The notes under the pieces: model-generated
What the model saw: the letters and a program-made list of their open reading frames with translations, nothing else
Databases searched by the model: none
Told to the model about the DNA's origin: nothing
Shown here: piece after piece, positions 23,301 to 35,877 of the stretch
Layout: every line of letters starts with the position of its first letter
Position numbering within the stretch: the first letter of the stretch is position 1
Position numbers and translations under genes: made by a program
Source of the DNA: Sipunculus nudus
Taxonomy: Eukaryota; Annelida; Sipuncula; Golfingiida; Sipunculidae
Assembly: GCA_026874595.1 (NCBI GenBank)
Contig: CM049319.1
Coordinates: 53,520,917-53,584,916 of the forward strand
Length of the DNA: 64,000 bases
Reading direction: 5' to 3'

Positions 23301-26300
23301 CCACATGAAGTAGATGACCACAGAGATTCTTACTGTCAATGGTGACTGTCTGTCCAACATCCAGACAACATGCAGTAGATGACCACAGAGATTCTTACTG
23401 TCAGTGGTGAGTGTCTGTCCAGCATCCAGACCACATTCAGTAGATGACCACAGGGATTCTTACTGTCAGTGGTGACTGTCTGTTCAACATCCAGACACCA
23501 TGCAGTAGATGACCACAGAGATTCTTACTGTCAGTGGTGACTGTCTGTCCAACATCCAGACAACACTCAGCAGTAGATGACCACAGAGATTCTTACCGTC
23601 AGTGGTGACTGTCTGTCCAACATCCAGATAACATGCAGTAGATGACCACAGAGATTTTTACTGTCAGTGGTGACTGTCTGTCCAACATCCAGACAACATG
23701 CAGCAGTAGATGACCACAGAGATTCTTACTGTCACTGGTGACTGTCTGTTCAACATGCGGCAGTAGATGACCACAGAGATTCTTACTGTCAGTGGTGACT
23801 CTGTCCAACATTCATACCACATGCAGTAGATGACCACAGAGATTCTTACTGTCAGTGGTGACTCTGTCCAACATCCAGACAACATGCAGTAGATGACAAC
23901 AGAGATTCTTACCATCAGTGGTGACTGTCGTTCCAACATCGAGACCACATGAAGTAGATGACCACAGAGATTCTTACTGTCAGTGGTGACTGTCTGTCCA
24001 ACATCCAGATAACATGCAGTAGATGACCACAGAGATTTTTACTGTCAGTGGTGACTGTCTGTCCAACATCCAGACAACATGCAGCAGTAGATGACCACAG
24101 AGATTCTTACTGTCACTGGTGACTGTCTGTTCAACATGCGGCAGTAGATGACCACAGAGATTCTTACTGTCAGTGGTGACTCTGTCCAACATCCATACCA
24201 CATGCAGTAGATGACCACAGAATCTTACTGTCAGTGGTGACTCTGTCCAACATCCAGACAACATGCAGTAGATGACCACAGAGATTCTTACCATCAGTGG
24301 TGACTGTCATTCCAACATCCAGACCACATGAAGTAGATGACCACAGAGATTCTTACTGTCAATGGTGACTGTCTGTCCAACATCCAGACAACATGCAGCA
24401 GATAACCACAGAGATTCTTACTGTCAGTGGTGACGGTCTGTCCAACATCAAGACAACATGCAGTAGATAACCATAGAGATTCTTACTGTCAGTGGTGAGT
24501 GTCTGTCTAACATCCAGACAACATGTAGTAGATGACCACAGAGATTCTTACTGTCAGTGGTGACTGTCTGTTCAACATCCAGACAACATGCAGTAGATGA
24601 CCACAGAGATTCTTACTGTCAGTGGTGAGTGTCTGTCCAGCATCCAGACCACATTCAGTAGATGACCACAGAGATTCTTACTGTCAATGGTGACTGTCTG
24701 TCCAACATCCAGAAAACATGCAGTAGATAACCATAAAGATTCTTACTGTCAGTGGTGAGGGTCTGTCCAACATCAAGACAACATGTAGTAGATGACCACA
24801 GAGATTCTTACTGTCAGTGGTGACTGTCTGTCCAACATCCAGATAACATGCAGTAGATGACCACAGAGATTTTTACTGTCAGTGGTGACTGTCTGTCCAA
24901 CATCCAGACAACATGCAGCAGTAGATGACCACAGAGATTCTTACTGTCACTGGTGACTGTCTGTTCAACATGCGGCAGTAGATGACCACAGAGATTCTTA
25001 CTGTCAGTGGTGACTCTGTCCAACATCCATACCACATGCAGTAGATGACCACAGATTCTTACTGTCAGTGGTGACTCTGTCTAACATCCAGACAACATGC
25101 AGTAGATGACCACAGAGATTCTTACCATCAGTGGTGACTGTCATTCCAACATCCAGACCACATGAAGTAGATGACCACAGAGATTCTTACTGTCAATGGT
25201 GACTGTCTGTCCAACATCCAGACAACATGCAGCAGATAACCACAGAGATTCTTACTGTCAGTGGTGACGGTCTGTCCAACATCAAGACAACATGCAGTAG
25301 ATAACCATAGAGATTCTTACTGTCAGTGGTGAGTGTCTGTCTAACATCCAGACAACATGTAGTAGATGACCACAGAGATTCTTACTGTCAGTGGTGACTG
25401 TCTGTTCAACATCCAGACAACATGCAGTAGATGACCACAGAGATTCTTACTGTCAGTGGTGAGTGTCTGTCCAGCATCCAGACCACATTCAGTAGATGAC
25501 CACAGAGATTCTTACTGTCAATGGTGACTGTCTGTCCAACATCCAGAAAACATGCAGTAGATAACCATAAAGATTCTTACTGTCAGTGGTGAGGGTCTGT
25601 CCAACATCAAGACAACATGTAGTAGATGACCACAGAGATTCTTACTGTCAGTGGTGACTGTCTGTTCAACATCCAGACAACATGCAGTAGATGACCACAG
25701 AGATTCTTACTGTCACTGGTGACTCTGTCCAACATCCAGACAACATGCAGTAGATGACCACAGAGATTCTTACCATCAGTGGTGAGTGTCTGTCTAACAT
25801 CCAGACAACATGTAGTAGATGACCACAGAGATTCTTACTGTCAGTGGTGACTGTCTGTTCAACATCCAGACAACATGCAGTAGATGACCACAGAGATTCT
25901 TACTGTCAGTGGTGACTGTCTGTTCAACATCCAGACACCATGCAGTAGATGACCACAGAGATTCTTTCTGTCAGTGGTGACTGTCTGTCCAAAATCAAGA
26001 CCACATGAAGTAGATGACCACAGAGATTCTTACTGTCAGTGGTGAGTGTCTGTCCAGCATCCAGACCACATTCAGTAGATGACCACAGAGATTCTTACTG
26101 TCAATGGTGACTGTCTATCCAACATCCAGAAAACATGCAGTAGATAACCATAAAGATTCTTACTGTCAGTGGTGACGGTCTGTCCAACATCAAGACAACA
26201 TGCAGTAGATAACCATAGAGATTCTTACTATCAGTGGTGAGTGTCTGTCTAACATCCAGACAACATGCAGTAGATGACCACAGAGATTCTTACTGTCAGG

Positions 26301-27660
26301 GGTGACTGTCTGTTCAACATCCAGACACCATGCAGTAGATGACCACAGAGATTCTTACTGTCAGTGGTGACTCTGTCCAACATCCAGACAACATGCAGTA
26401 GATGACCACAGAGATTCTTACCATCAGTGGTGACTGTCGTTCCAACATCCAGACCACATGAAGTAGATGACCACAGAGATTCTTACTGTCAATGGTGACT
26501 GTCTGTCCAACATCCAGACAACATGCAGTAGATGACCACAGAGATTCTTACTGTCAGTGGTGAGTGTCTGTCCAGCATCCAGACCACATTCAGTAGATGA
26601 CCACAGGGATTCTTACTGTCAGTGGTGACTGTCTGTTCAACATCCAGACACCATGCAGTAGATGACCACAGAGATTCTTACTGTCAGTGGTGACTGTCTG
26701 TCCAACATCCAGACAACATGCAGTAGATGACCACAGAGATTCTTACCATCAGTGGTGACTGTCGTTCCAACATCCAGACCACATGAAGTAGATGACCACA
26801 GAGATTCTTACTGTCAGTGGTGACTGTCTGTCCAAAATCCAGACCACATGAAGTAGATGACCACAGAGATTCTTACTTTCAGTGGTGACTGTCTGTCCAA
26901 AATCCAGACCACATGAAGTAGATGACCACAGAGATTCTTACTGTAAGTGACGAGTGTCTGTCCAGCATCCAGACCACATTCAGTAGATGACCACAGAGAT
27001 TCTTACTGTCAATGGTGACTGTCTGTCCAACATCCAGAAAAACATGCAGTAGATAACCATAAAGATTCTTACTGTCAGTGGTGACATTCTGTCCAACATC
27101 AAGACAACATGCAGTAGATAACCATAGAGATTCTTACTATCAGTGGTGAGTGTCTGTCTAACATCCAGACAACATGCAGTAGATGACCACAGAGATTCTT
27201 ACTATCAGTGGTGAGTGTCTGTCTAACATCCAGACAACATGCAGTAGATGACCACAGAGATTCTTACTGTCAGTGGTGACTCTGTCCAACATCCAGACAA
27301 CATGCAGTAGAAGACCACAGAGATTCTTACCATCAGTGGTGACTGTCGTTCCAACATCCAGACCACATTCAGTAGATGACCACAGAGATTCTTACTGTCA
27401 ATGGTGACTGTCTGTCCAACATCCAGACAACATGCAGTAGATAACCATAGAGATTCTTACTGTCAGTGGTGAGTGTCTGTCTAACATCCAGACAACATGC
27501 AGTAGATGACCACAGAGATTCTTACTGTCAGTGGTGACTGTCTGTTCAACATCCAGACAACATGCAGTAGATGACCACAGAGATTCTTACTGTCAGTGGT
27601 GAGTGTCTGTCCAGCATCCAGACCACATTCAGTAGATGACCACATAGATTCTTACTGTCA
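20338..27660. repeat. minisatellite array, about 65-bp unit, about 113 copies, with higher-order structure
   Basis: The monomer begins GTAGATGACCACAGAGATTC, continues with TTACTGTCAGTGGTGACTGT and then CTGTCCAACATCCAGACAAC and ATGCA, 65 bp in all. Variants include a 3-bp deletion (GACTCTGTCC), CAGCAGTAG insertions, 'ataaccataaag' and 'cacattcagtag'. Rare variants recur exactly 3,153 bp apart: 20411/23564, 22501/25654, 22961/26114 and 23451/26604. So the array is about two near-identical 3,153-bp blocks (about 20.41-23.56 and 23.56-26.72 kb), plus about 0.95 kb of other monomers. Inside a block are 834-bp (20827/21661) and 381-bp (20446/20827) sub-periods. Minus-strand open frames through it simply reflect the repeat; 65 is not a multiple of three. 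Confidence 0.97.
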
Positions 27661-29813
27661 GGATTCTAATCTGGGCCTCGACATATATATAAAAGTTAAT
27701 TTCAGATTTATGTGGAAATCACTATCAACACTAATTTTGGTATATTACATTTAAGGAATTAATATGTTTCCTGTTTATCACTTTTATCATATTATCATAG
27801 GTATGAGTTCTTAAAGCAGCAATGATTTTGCTGAATTAGATTCCAGAAGATAATTACTGGGTACTAAGCAAATATAATGTATAAAAATATGAAAGAGAGA
27901 TTTGATGGATTTTGAATTGATATTCAAGCTGTTGCATTTGATAGGCCAAAGCAAATATTTTGCAAAACATAAAAACACTCATTGATGATTGGGTCTATTT
28001 ACAATTGCAGCAAGTTGTCTATAGATAGCATTTAATTAGAACAATAATTGCTGGCATAGATCAGTGTTTTACATGTTGGTTAAGGACTTTTTACCAACCA
28101 GAACAACTATATTTATGAAGCATTTCATTTGAACTTGATCTTATATAAGAGATGATGAAACCCTCATTTTTTCGTTTAATCTTTTGGTAAGCCCATTTTA
28201 AATAGAGAATAGTTTGGTTGTTTGGGACAGGTTTGCAATAATAAAATTAATATTAATATGAGTAGAGGAGGCAGGATTTCAAGTTAATTAATGGTATTAT
28301 GATCCAGGCAGAACCAGGGTTCCCAGGTATCCTGTTTATAAGAAACCCTGAAAATTTAGCTTCCCTTTTTCCAATCAGGGAAAATTAAGTTAATAATAAT
28401 TTGAGAAAAATGAGAAACAAAATCAATAAATTTGATGGAAGATGGTGTGGTCATTTCGCTATATTTTGTCTCATGTTGTTAAAATATTTTTTAGTTGATG
28501 ATTAGGTATGGTGGTGTTTTAGTGTGTAACTCTACAAAAAGTTCCTGAATATTTATCCTGGATCTTTCAACATCCTTAATGAAAATAACCAGTAATTTTG
28601 TTTTTATGCACCCTGAGGAAAATCAATAAATATCAGCTAAAAAAATCAGTCTTACAGCTTTTATGTGGTTACACAGTAAAGACCCCTCACCACAATCAGT
28701 TTCTTCTAGCTCTAGAACCCTGTCATCTTGATCATGAGAAATATTAAAAAAAAAAATTTGTATTTGATAGTGACAGTGGTGAAATAAATATCAAAATAGG
28801 TTACTGATATCAGTAAAACATTAAGTGCTTGTCTTCATTCAGTATTGTTCTTTTAGATACTGGATCATAATTTCTGTCAGTTACAAACTAAGTTGTACTG
28901 GATGTATTACCAATGCCTTGGCCTAGTAGAAGTAAACTAGACCACTTTCAACAGGTTTTATTACACCTCGGCTACTAACGCCACTGCTCCAGATAAATGA
29001 CAGGATTTTGCATGAATATTCATGAGGCTTTTCTCCAATCACAGCTGGGCTAGCTTCCTGTCCAGAAATTATGGTGTTTGGCCTGTCAACAGGCCGTGTA
29101 TCTCAGTGTTAAATAACAATAATTTGTGATGATTCTCATGTCCCTGTTGAGTGAAACATGCACTTCAATTTCAGAGTGGTTTAAATCACCGAGTACTGTG
29201 TCCAGTCACTTGAACTTAAGACCTCTCACCACAATCTGTTTCTTCTAGCTCTGGAACCCTGTCATCTTGCAGTTTATCATTCAAAAGAGAACATCATGAT
29301 CTGGGCAAATTTATAAAACATTAATGCAGTAACTGAAAGTTAAATACGCTGGCAAGGTTACTGGCAATGGCTGGCTTATATTAGTTTTAGTATCATTTGA
29401 TTCCATGCATGGTTTATGTACCTCCAATGCTGACCCCGATATCTGCATCATTCTATTATGTAGTATGATCATGTCTTTCACTAAGAAACTAAAATTGTCA
29501 TTATATTCTTTATATCTGAAGAGATGAGTTCATATTATGTAGGTAGCACTATTGAATAAGGTTCAGAATGGAAAAAGATTTTCAGATTTGCTTTTCTAAT
29601 GTAATTTAATTTGTGTGCAATGCAAGCCAGAATTTTATAGAAAAGGGAGATGAATCGCAGACTTTAGGTCACAGGTATAGTTGGAGGCCTTCAGGCATTG
29701 CCAAAAATGATGAAAATATTTGTTACCTCATTAAGGATTCCAGTGTGATTTTTTTATATGCTCATCTTTGAGGGGATGTTTTATGATATACCAACAGTCC
29801 CTCTGTCAATTAA
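27661..29813. other. noncoding DNA with a local duplication and a palindrome
   Basis: A 50-bp segment at 28681-28730 ('cacaatcagtttcttctagc' and following) recurs at 29220-29269 with three differences. A perfect 14-bp palindrome CATGAATATTCATG lies at 29011-29024. No exon recognised. Confidence 0.5.
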
Positions 29814-30930
29814 TTTTTAGCTCAGCTGACTTTCAGTCATGCTGGGCTATAGCGATGGGTCTTTGTCCGTCGTCCTTCCGTCTGTCCGTCCGGCCAGCCG
29901 GCTGTCCGTTAGCAGGGCACAAATCGTAACTGTAGGGGCTAGGGCCATGAACCCTATACAGTCTTAGAGGTTATTAAAAGATCTCCTTGCAAACCTGAAA
30001 TTAGGTCACTGTGACCTATATTCTCGAAGTTATGGGGTGTGTTTGCACCCCCCAGAAATAACTCTTTGAGACAAAATTTTCATCCCAAACCTTCCATCTT
30101 TCACATACAGCTCACCTACCAACAGGGGAAGAACCATAATTTTTTTTAGGTAAAAAGGTCAAAGGTCAAGGTCACAGGAGCCTCTTCTTTGAAAAGCCTG
30201 TGGATGCATTTTAAGCCAACCCTTTCATCCCAATTCTTTGATTTTTCACATATAGCTCACCTACTAAGTTGGAGAAGAATCCTATAGATTTTAAGGTCAC
30301 AAGTTCAAAGGTCAGGGTCACAGGTCACAGGATCCACTTCTTTGAAAAGGTTGTGGACACATTTCAAGCTAGACTTTTCATTCCAAACCTTCCAGCACTG
30401 ATATCGCTTCTCTGCCAACAGGGGAAAAGACCTGTTGATTTTGAGGTCAAAGGTCAAGTTCACAGCACCCACTTCTTGCGTGGAGTCATTTTCAGGCAAA
30501 CTTTTCAATCTGTACCTTCCATCTGTCATATATGGCTTACCTACCAATAAGGGAAGAAGCCTATTGATGTTGAGGTCAAAAAGTCAAAGGTCAAGGTCAC
30601 AATATTTAATTGTTCTAAATGCTTGTGAGCATATTTCAAGTGTAACTGCTCAACCCAAACCTTCAGTCTTTCACATATGCCACATCTATGCATCATTCAG
30701 TTTGACTCAAACTTCATATTAATGGGTCTTTTTGCTTGAATAAATAACTTATTGATTTTGGGGTCAGCTGGTCAGCAGGTTAAAGGTTGCAGGTCAAAGT
30801 TATTCACCCATTGGTTGCCAAGTAATTACACCAGATTTAAGTGGTTAGTAGTTACCCATCATTTAGAAAGAATCCAGTTGATATATGGGCAAAAGGCCAA
30901 GGTCATAGGTCAGGGATGTTCACAATTACT
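29814..30930 (+). mobile_element. family A element, 3'-truncated copy A4
   Basis: It opens with TTTTTAGCTCAGCTGACT and the hairpin partner AGTCATGCTGGGCT, then the GTCC-rich leader and 'agcagggcacaaatcgtaac'. From 30060 the roughly 140-bp core units follow. AGGTCAAAGGTCAAGGTCA (DR1 joined to a third half-site) is at 30156-30174, with related sites near 30309, 30443 and 30573-30597. The family 3' palindrome is absent, so the right edge is approximate. Confidence 0.7.
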
Positions 30931-31561
30931 TATTTTATAGACCATCTCTATTTTTCTTGTATATATAACCATCCCACTCCAGCTGGTACATCTCCCTGTG
31001 TGGCTGTAATTGTGAGTGACACTGGTGACATATGACTCCCTTTTGTATCAGCCTATTAAGTGATAAGGCTCAGTGATAAGTACCTCGTTACTTCATAACA
31101 AAAACACTGTTGTCAGAATGCTTCAGCCAGGCATTAAAACTATGAGAGTATAGTATTCAGGTTTAGCTACTGATTTATAAGATGATGGGAACATTTTGCA
31201 GTTTATTTTATGGAATCCTAGCAATAAACTTAGTTTCCTAGATATCTGAATATTTTAATATATATCACCACATATAAAAGCAAGTGTTTGTTCTCATAAT
31301 ATGTGGATGTGTACCTTGATTTAGGATGGCTTTTTGTTTTATTTTCAAGACTCTTAGTCATGCTTTCTGCATTTGTTTTCTTTCAGGTTTGGCAGTTTAC
31401 CTACCCTGCTGACCCCATTGAAAAGCAGAGTGATAATAAAAAATATTGGACTTACACTTTTTACAATTGCATATCTATAAATCTGATATTAGGGCCTGGA
31501 CATGTCTTTTGAATTATTTTGGGCATTCATTACTGGATAATTTGCCCAAGTTTGGTCTCTT
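30931..31561. other. noncoding DNA
   Basis: AT-rich. No exon or RNA gene recognised. Confidence 0.45.
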
Positions 31562-34340
31562 ATTAGCTCAGCTGACTTTCAGTCATGCTGAGCTATAGCG
31601 ATCACTCTTTGTCCGTCGTCCGTCCGTCTGTCTGTCTGTCCATCTGTCCGTTAACCTAGCACAAATCGTAACCGCTGGACTTAGAATCTTGTAACTTTAC
31701 ATTCTGAGAGGTCAATGAAAAATCTCCTTGGAAACCAGAAATTAGGTCTCTGTTACCCATATCCTTCGAGCTATGGGGCCCCAAAGTACCCCCCAGAAAA
31801 GTCAAAAATTTCATACAAAAACTTCAATATCTCATTAACTACTTGACTGATGGTCATGAATTTGGCATACATATTGATCATGAGATGTTCCATCAGTTCC
31901 TGAGGACTGGTGGCGCCACCTGTATTTTTCGATTTATTACGAATTTTTTTCTCTATTTTTGATACCTTTAAAAATGTGAACATCTGTTAACAAGGCACAA
32001 ATCGTAACGACTGGACCTAGAATCTTCATTCTCGACACACTGAGAGACCTATGGAAAGTCTCCATGGAAACCAGAAATTAGGTCTCTGTTACCCATATTC
32101 TTTGAGCTATGGGGCCCCAAAGTACCCCCCAGAAAAGTAAAAAATTTCATACAAAAACTTCAATATCTCATTAACTACTTGACTGATGGTCTTGATTTGT
32201 GGCATAACTATTGATCATGAGATGTGTCATCACTTCCTACAGACTGGTGGCGCCACCTGTATCGTTGGATTTTTTATGAATTTTTTTCTCTATTTTTGAG
32301 ACCTTTAAGGATGCTGCCATCTGTTAGCGTGGCACAAATCGCAACGACTGCACCTAGAATCTTCATTCTTGACACACTGAGAGACCTATGAAAAGTCTCC
32401 ATCGAAACCAGAAATTAGGTCTCTGTTACCCATATTCTTTGAGCTATGGGGCCCCAAAGTACCCCCCAGAAAAGTAAAAAATTTCATACAAAAACTTCAA
32501 TATCTCAATAACTACATCACTGATGGTCATGATTTTTGGGATACATATTGATCAAGAGGTGTTTCATCAGTTCTTGCAGACTGGTGGCACAACCTGTATT
32601 TGTTCGTTTTTTTTTTTTTATGATTTTTTCCTCTATTTTTGAGACCTTTAAGGATGCTGTCATCTGTTAGCGTGGCACAAATCGTAACGACTGGACCTAG
32701 AATCTTCATTCTCGATACACTGAGAGACCTATGAAAAGTGTCCATGGAAACCAGAAAATTAGGTCCCAGTTACACATATGCTTTGAGCTATGGGGCCCCA
32801 AAGTACCCCCCAGAGTAGTCAAAAATTTCATACAAAATCTTCAATATCTCAATAACTACAACACTGATGGTCATGATTTTTGGCATACATATTGATCATG
32901 AGCTGTTCCATCACTTTCTGCAGACTGGGTGTGCCACCTCTATTTTTTTCAAATTTTTACGATTTTTTTTTCTCTTTTTTTGAGACCTTTAAAGATGTGG
33001 TTATCTGTCAACAGGGTACAAATTGCAACAACTGGACCTAGAAACTTCATTCTTGTCATGCAAGGAGGCCCATGAAGAGTGCCTGTGGAAACTTGAAATT
33101 AGGTCTCTGTTACCCATATCCTTCAAGCTATAGGACTCTGAAGTATCCCTCAGAATAATGGACAATTTGATACAAAATCTGAAGTATCTGAACAACTAAT
33201 GCGGAGATCACCATGATTCTTTGCATGGATATTGACCATTAAGTGTTTTTATTAGTTTCTGCAGACTGGTGGAGCCACCTGTTTTTTTGTATCCTCCAAA
33301 ACAAAGTTTTGCAGATACTATGTTTTTGACCGGGTTCCTCCGCCGCCGCCATGTTTGTTTCCAGAGAGCTCCTCTGAGAAAAATGGACCGATTTTTCCGA
33401 AACTTACACCAATTATCTAGTCTAATAGCCTAACCAATTTGTGTTGATCTCTGACCTTTCCCCTCTATCCAGCGTCCATTTGTGCATCTGTTTCCACACA
33501 TAAACCATCATATCTCGGGAACCGATTAACCAATCAGGAAATAAAATTTATACAAATGTAGCCCTTGGATTGCTTTATAACATACACAAAAATGATGGCG
33601 CCACCAGTAACCATGTTTGCACAGTGTCCATCTGTTCATCTGCCTTGGGTTAATGTCACTCATATCTTGGCAGTGGTTTGACATATCTGCCTAAAATTTT
33701 GCAGTTTTATACATCCTGGATAGCTTTCTTGATTTTATGACAGGTGGCGCCACCTACATTCTAGTTTACACTGCAGACATCATATCTCAGGAACCGTTTG
33801 ATTGGGCCAAAATTTTTCATGTGTATAGATCTCACATAGGTCAACTGGAGGGGCCACCTGTAACCATTTTTGCACAGCGTCTGTCTGTTTGTCTGCCGTT
33901 GGCTAAAATCACTCATACACATGTAGTGGTTTGACTTTTCTGCCTAAAATTTTGCATATGTATACAACTTGGACATCTTTCTGGATGTGTGGTAGGTGGC
34001 ACAACCTACATACACATTTAGGCTGCAGACATCCATGCTAATATACAACATACCTCACTCTATTTCCCCTTGCCACTCAATCCATGCCTCACTTCAACCG
34101 TTCCACTCTGATTTTGGCGGATACACGTGGTCACTTGTCGGCTACCCGTATTCTAGTTTTTAAAGTTTACACATTTTTTCTCTATTTTTGAGATATATAA
34201 ATAAAGACTAAATCTTGGCCTGTTGGTTAATCTGTTTGATGCTTCAGTTGAATGGGTATATACTACCATTCTGATGATAAAATTTCCTTTAGCGAATCTC
34301 TTCCCTGTCAGCTGAGCGACATGACCCATGGGTCACTTGT
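31562..34340 (+). mobile_element. family A element, full-length variant A5 with 340-bp tandem core
   Basis: The 5' hairpin AGCTCAGCTGACT/AGTCATGCTGAGCT begins it. The 3' subterminal GTCAGCTGAGC (from 34308) is the exact inverted complement of 5' GCTCAGCTGAC and is followed by GACCCATGGGTC and 'acttgtt'. The core differs from A2: five tandem units of 336-343 bp, anchored by 'acaaatcgtaac' at 31661, 31997, 32334 and 32677 and its variant at 33018. Each has 'ctatggggccccaaagtacc' and 'ctggtggcgccacctgtat' or close variants. A family-B-like module is embedded at about 33290-34160. No coding frame. Confidence 0.8.
33290..34160 (+). mobile_element. family-B-like module inside A5
   Basis: It begins 'gtatcctccaaaacaaagtt' then TTGCAGATACTATGTTTTTGA and 'ctccgccgccgccatg', parallel to the family B start. 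It ends with 'ttggcggatacacgtgg' and 'attctagttttt', reminiscent of the B 3' end. The body repeats 'aggtggcgccacctacatt' and 'catatctcgggaaccg'. It is either an old nested insertion or a recombined module; the edges are approximate. Confidence 0.5.
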
Positions 34341-35036
34341 TGGAGAATGTGGGATATCAAATGTCATACTTGTCAGAAATCCATAATGTCTGCCAGTTAG
34401 CCACCTTAGACATTCTTTCTTCAGTGCAGTTTCAGTAATTTTTCTTTAATGTTTGGTCCGATTTAGAGAATATTTGTTGTCTGATTTCAGACTTGTCAGA
34501 AGTCCAATATGGCCACCAGGCAACCATCTTTTAATTCCTTTTGATCATATTATCTCAAGAACAGTTACACTGAATGCAGTTGGATGTATATTTATGTAAT
34601 CTTGTAAAGGATTGGGTCAAATATTTCTGAATAAATATTACCATCATTTATAAAAGTGCAGTACAGTTGGCTTGTATTGAATAAAAATTCATACAGAAGC
34701 ACCTGTTTCTCAGTAATTCTTGCATGTATTTCCTTGATTTTTGCTATATATTTTGATCTTATTTTTTCCCTTTGTGGTGTTCCTTTGAGACTGACAGGTT
34801 TCAAGCAAGCTGTTGGAATAGTTCCTGATAGCTTAACAATCATGCATTTTCCTCAGACCATCAATTCACTGTGTTTTAACCAGACATAGGTGATATATAT
34901 TTCTGTTGTCATAGAAAATTTTCAACAAATTGGCAAATTGGTTCTTCAAAATTTGACTGGAAGTTGTGAATCTCAGTCCATGATGTCACAGGTCATGCTT
35001 GGCAGCTGAGCGTCATGACCCATGGGTCACTTGTTA
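34341..35036 (+). mobile_element. segment ending in a solitary family A 3' terminus
   Basis: At 35002-35034 'ggcagctgagcgtcatgacc' plus 'catgggtcacttgtt' repeats the terminus of A5 about 690 bp further on. The intervening DNA is AT-rich with 'gtccaatatggccaccaggc'-type phrases. It may be the tail of an element into which A5 inserted, or a tandem 3' end. Confidence 0.5.
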
Positions 35037-35039
35037 ATG

Positions 35040-35480
35040 TCACCGTTATTATGTGATAACTTCCTGGGGGTTTTTGTGGATTTTCATGAAACTCAACATA
35101 ACTTCTTACCAATTGATAATTTTGCCAGAGTTAATTATAGGCAAAATCAACACATATTTAATGAGGTCAGAGGTCACTACTTTGTGGTGTCGCTGCGATA
35201 ACTTATAAGAAATGTGATAGGTTTTGATGAATTTCAACAGAAATATTAACCAATAAATATCTTGCCTAAATTCAATTGCCAGCAGAATCATTGCATATTT
35301 AATAAGGTCAGAGGTTATCAGACTTTGGTGGCACTGTGATGACTTGCCAAAAATCTGATGTATATTTATGAAACATTTTATAAATGTTTACCAGTACAGT
35401 TTCTCTCCTGAATTTCATTCTCTGCAAAATTCACGCATGTTTAATGGCACATGATATAAGACGGGCATGTTATGCACGTT
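35040..35480. repeat. dispersed repeat family C, about three tandem units
   Basis: Units of about 140 bp carry 'catatttaatgaggtcagag', 'gataactt' and 'caccag/catcaga..tttgtggtg'. A DR1 with G spacer, AGGTCAGAGGTCA, is at 35164-35176. The next unit has AGGTCAGAGGTTA at 35306-35318. Confidence 0.6.
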
Positions 35481-35595
35481 TGTAGTTCTCATGTTAATAT
35501 GACGGGGTCTTCCACTCAGACACTTGTACAGACTCTCATGTGAGGAGGACAAAACTTCCTGTAGATGTATGTGTTTGTCTGTGTTCATGGATGTT

Positions 35596-35874
35596 AAGGC
35601 CAAAAAAATCACAGGTATGTTTCTCAGGCATTAATTTTAACCCCCCACATCATTTTGACTTTCTTCTTTCAAGAAGTTAAAATAACACAGTATTGATCAG
35701 ATTTCCTTTGATACGTAGTGCTTTTACCTGTTAAGCCTTAAGATTGACATTCTGTTAATTTCATGGTTTACCCTGATCATATGACATTTTTATCAAAACA
35801 AAGTTTTAAAAAAAATATTGCCCCTCCGCACTGATTTCTGAAAAAAAAAAACATACCTTTTTTTTTTTGGCCTT
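35596..35874. mobile_element. MITE family D, copy 2
   Basis: Left end AAGGCCAAAAAAATCACAGG followed by TATGTTTC. The right end ACATACC, a T-run, then GGCCTT is its inverted complement. GTT is present on each side (35593-35595 and 35875-35877), a candidate 3-bp target duplication. Collinear with 19444-19760. Non-coding. Confidence 0.8.
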
Positions 35875-35877
35875 GTT

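Noticed and set aside
20446-25035. Several minus-strand open frames of 70-104 codons repeating '..LSGCWTDSHH'
   Set aside because: They arise from the 65-bp minisatellite. The frame shifts each unit, and identical copies recur with the 3,153-bp and 834-bp periods.
20338-27660. CRISPR-like array
   Set aside because: Units are contiguous with no unique spacers, and the genome is animal.
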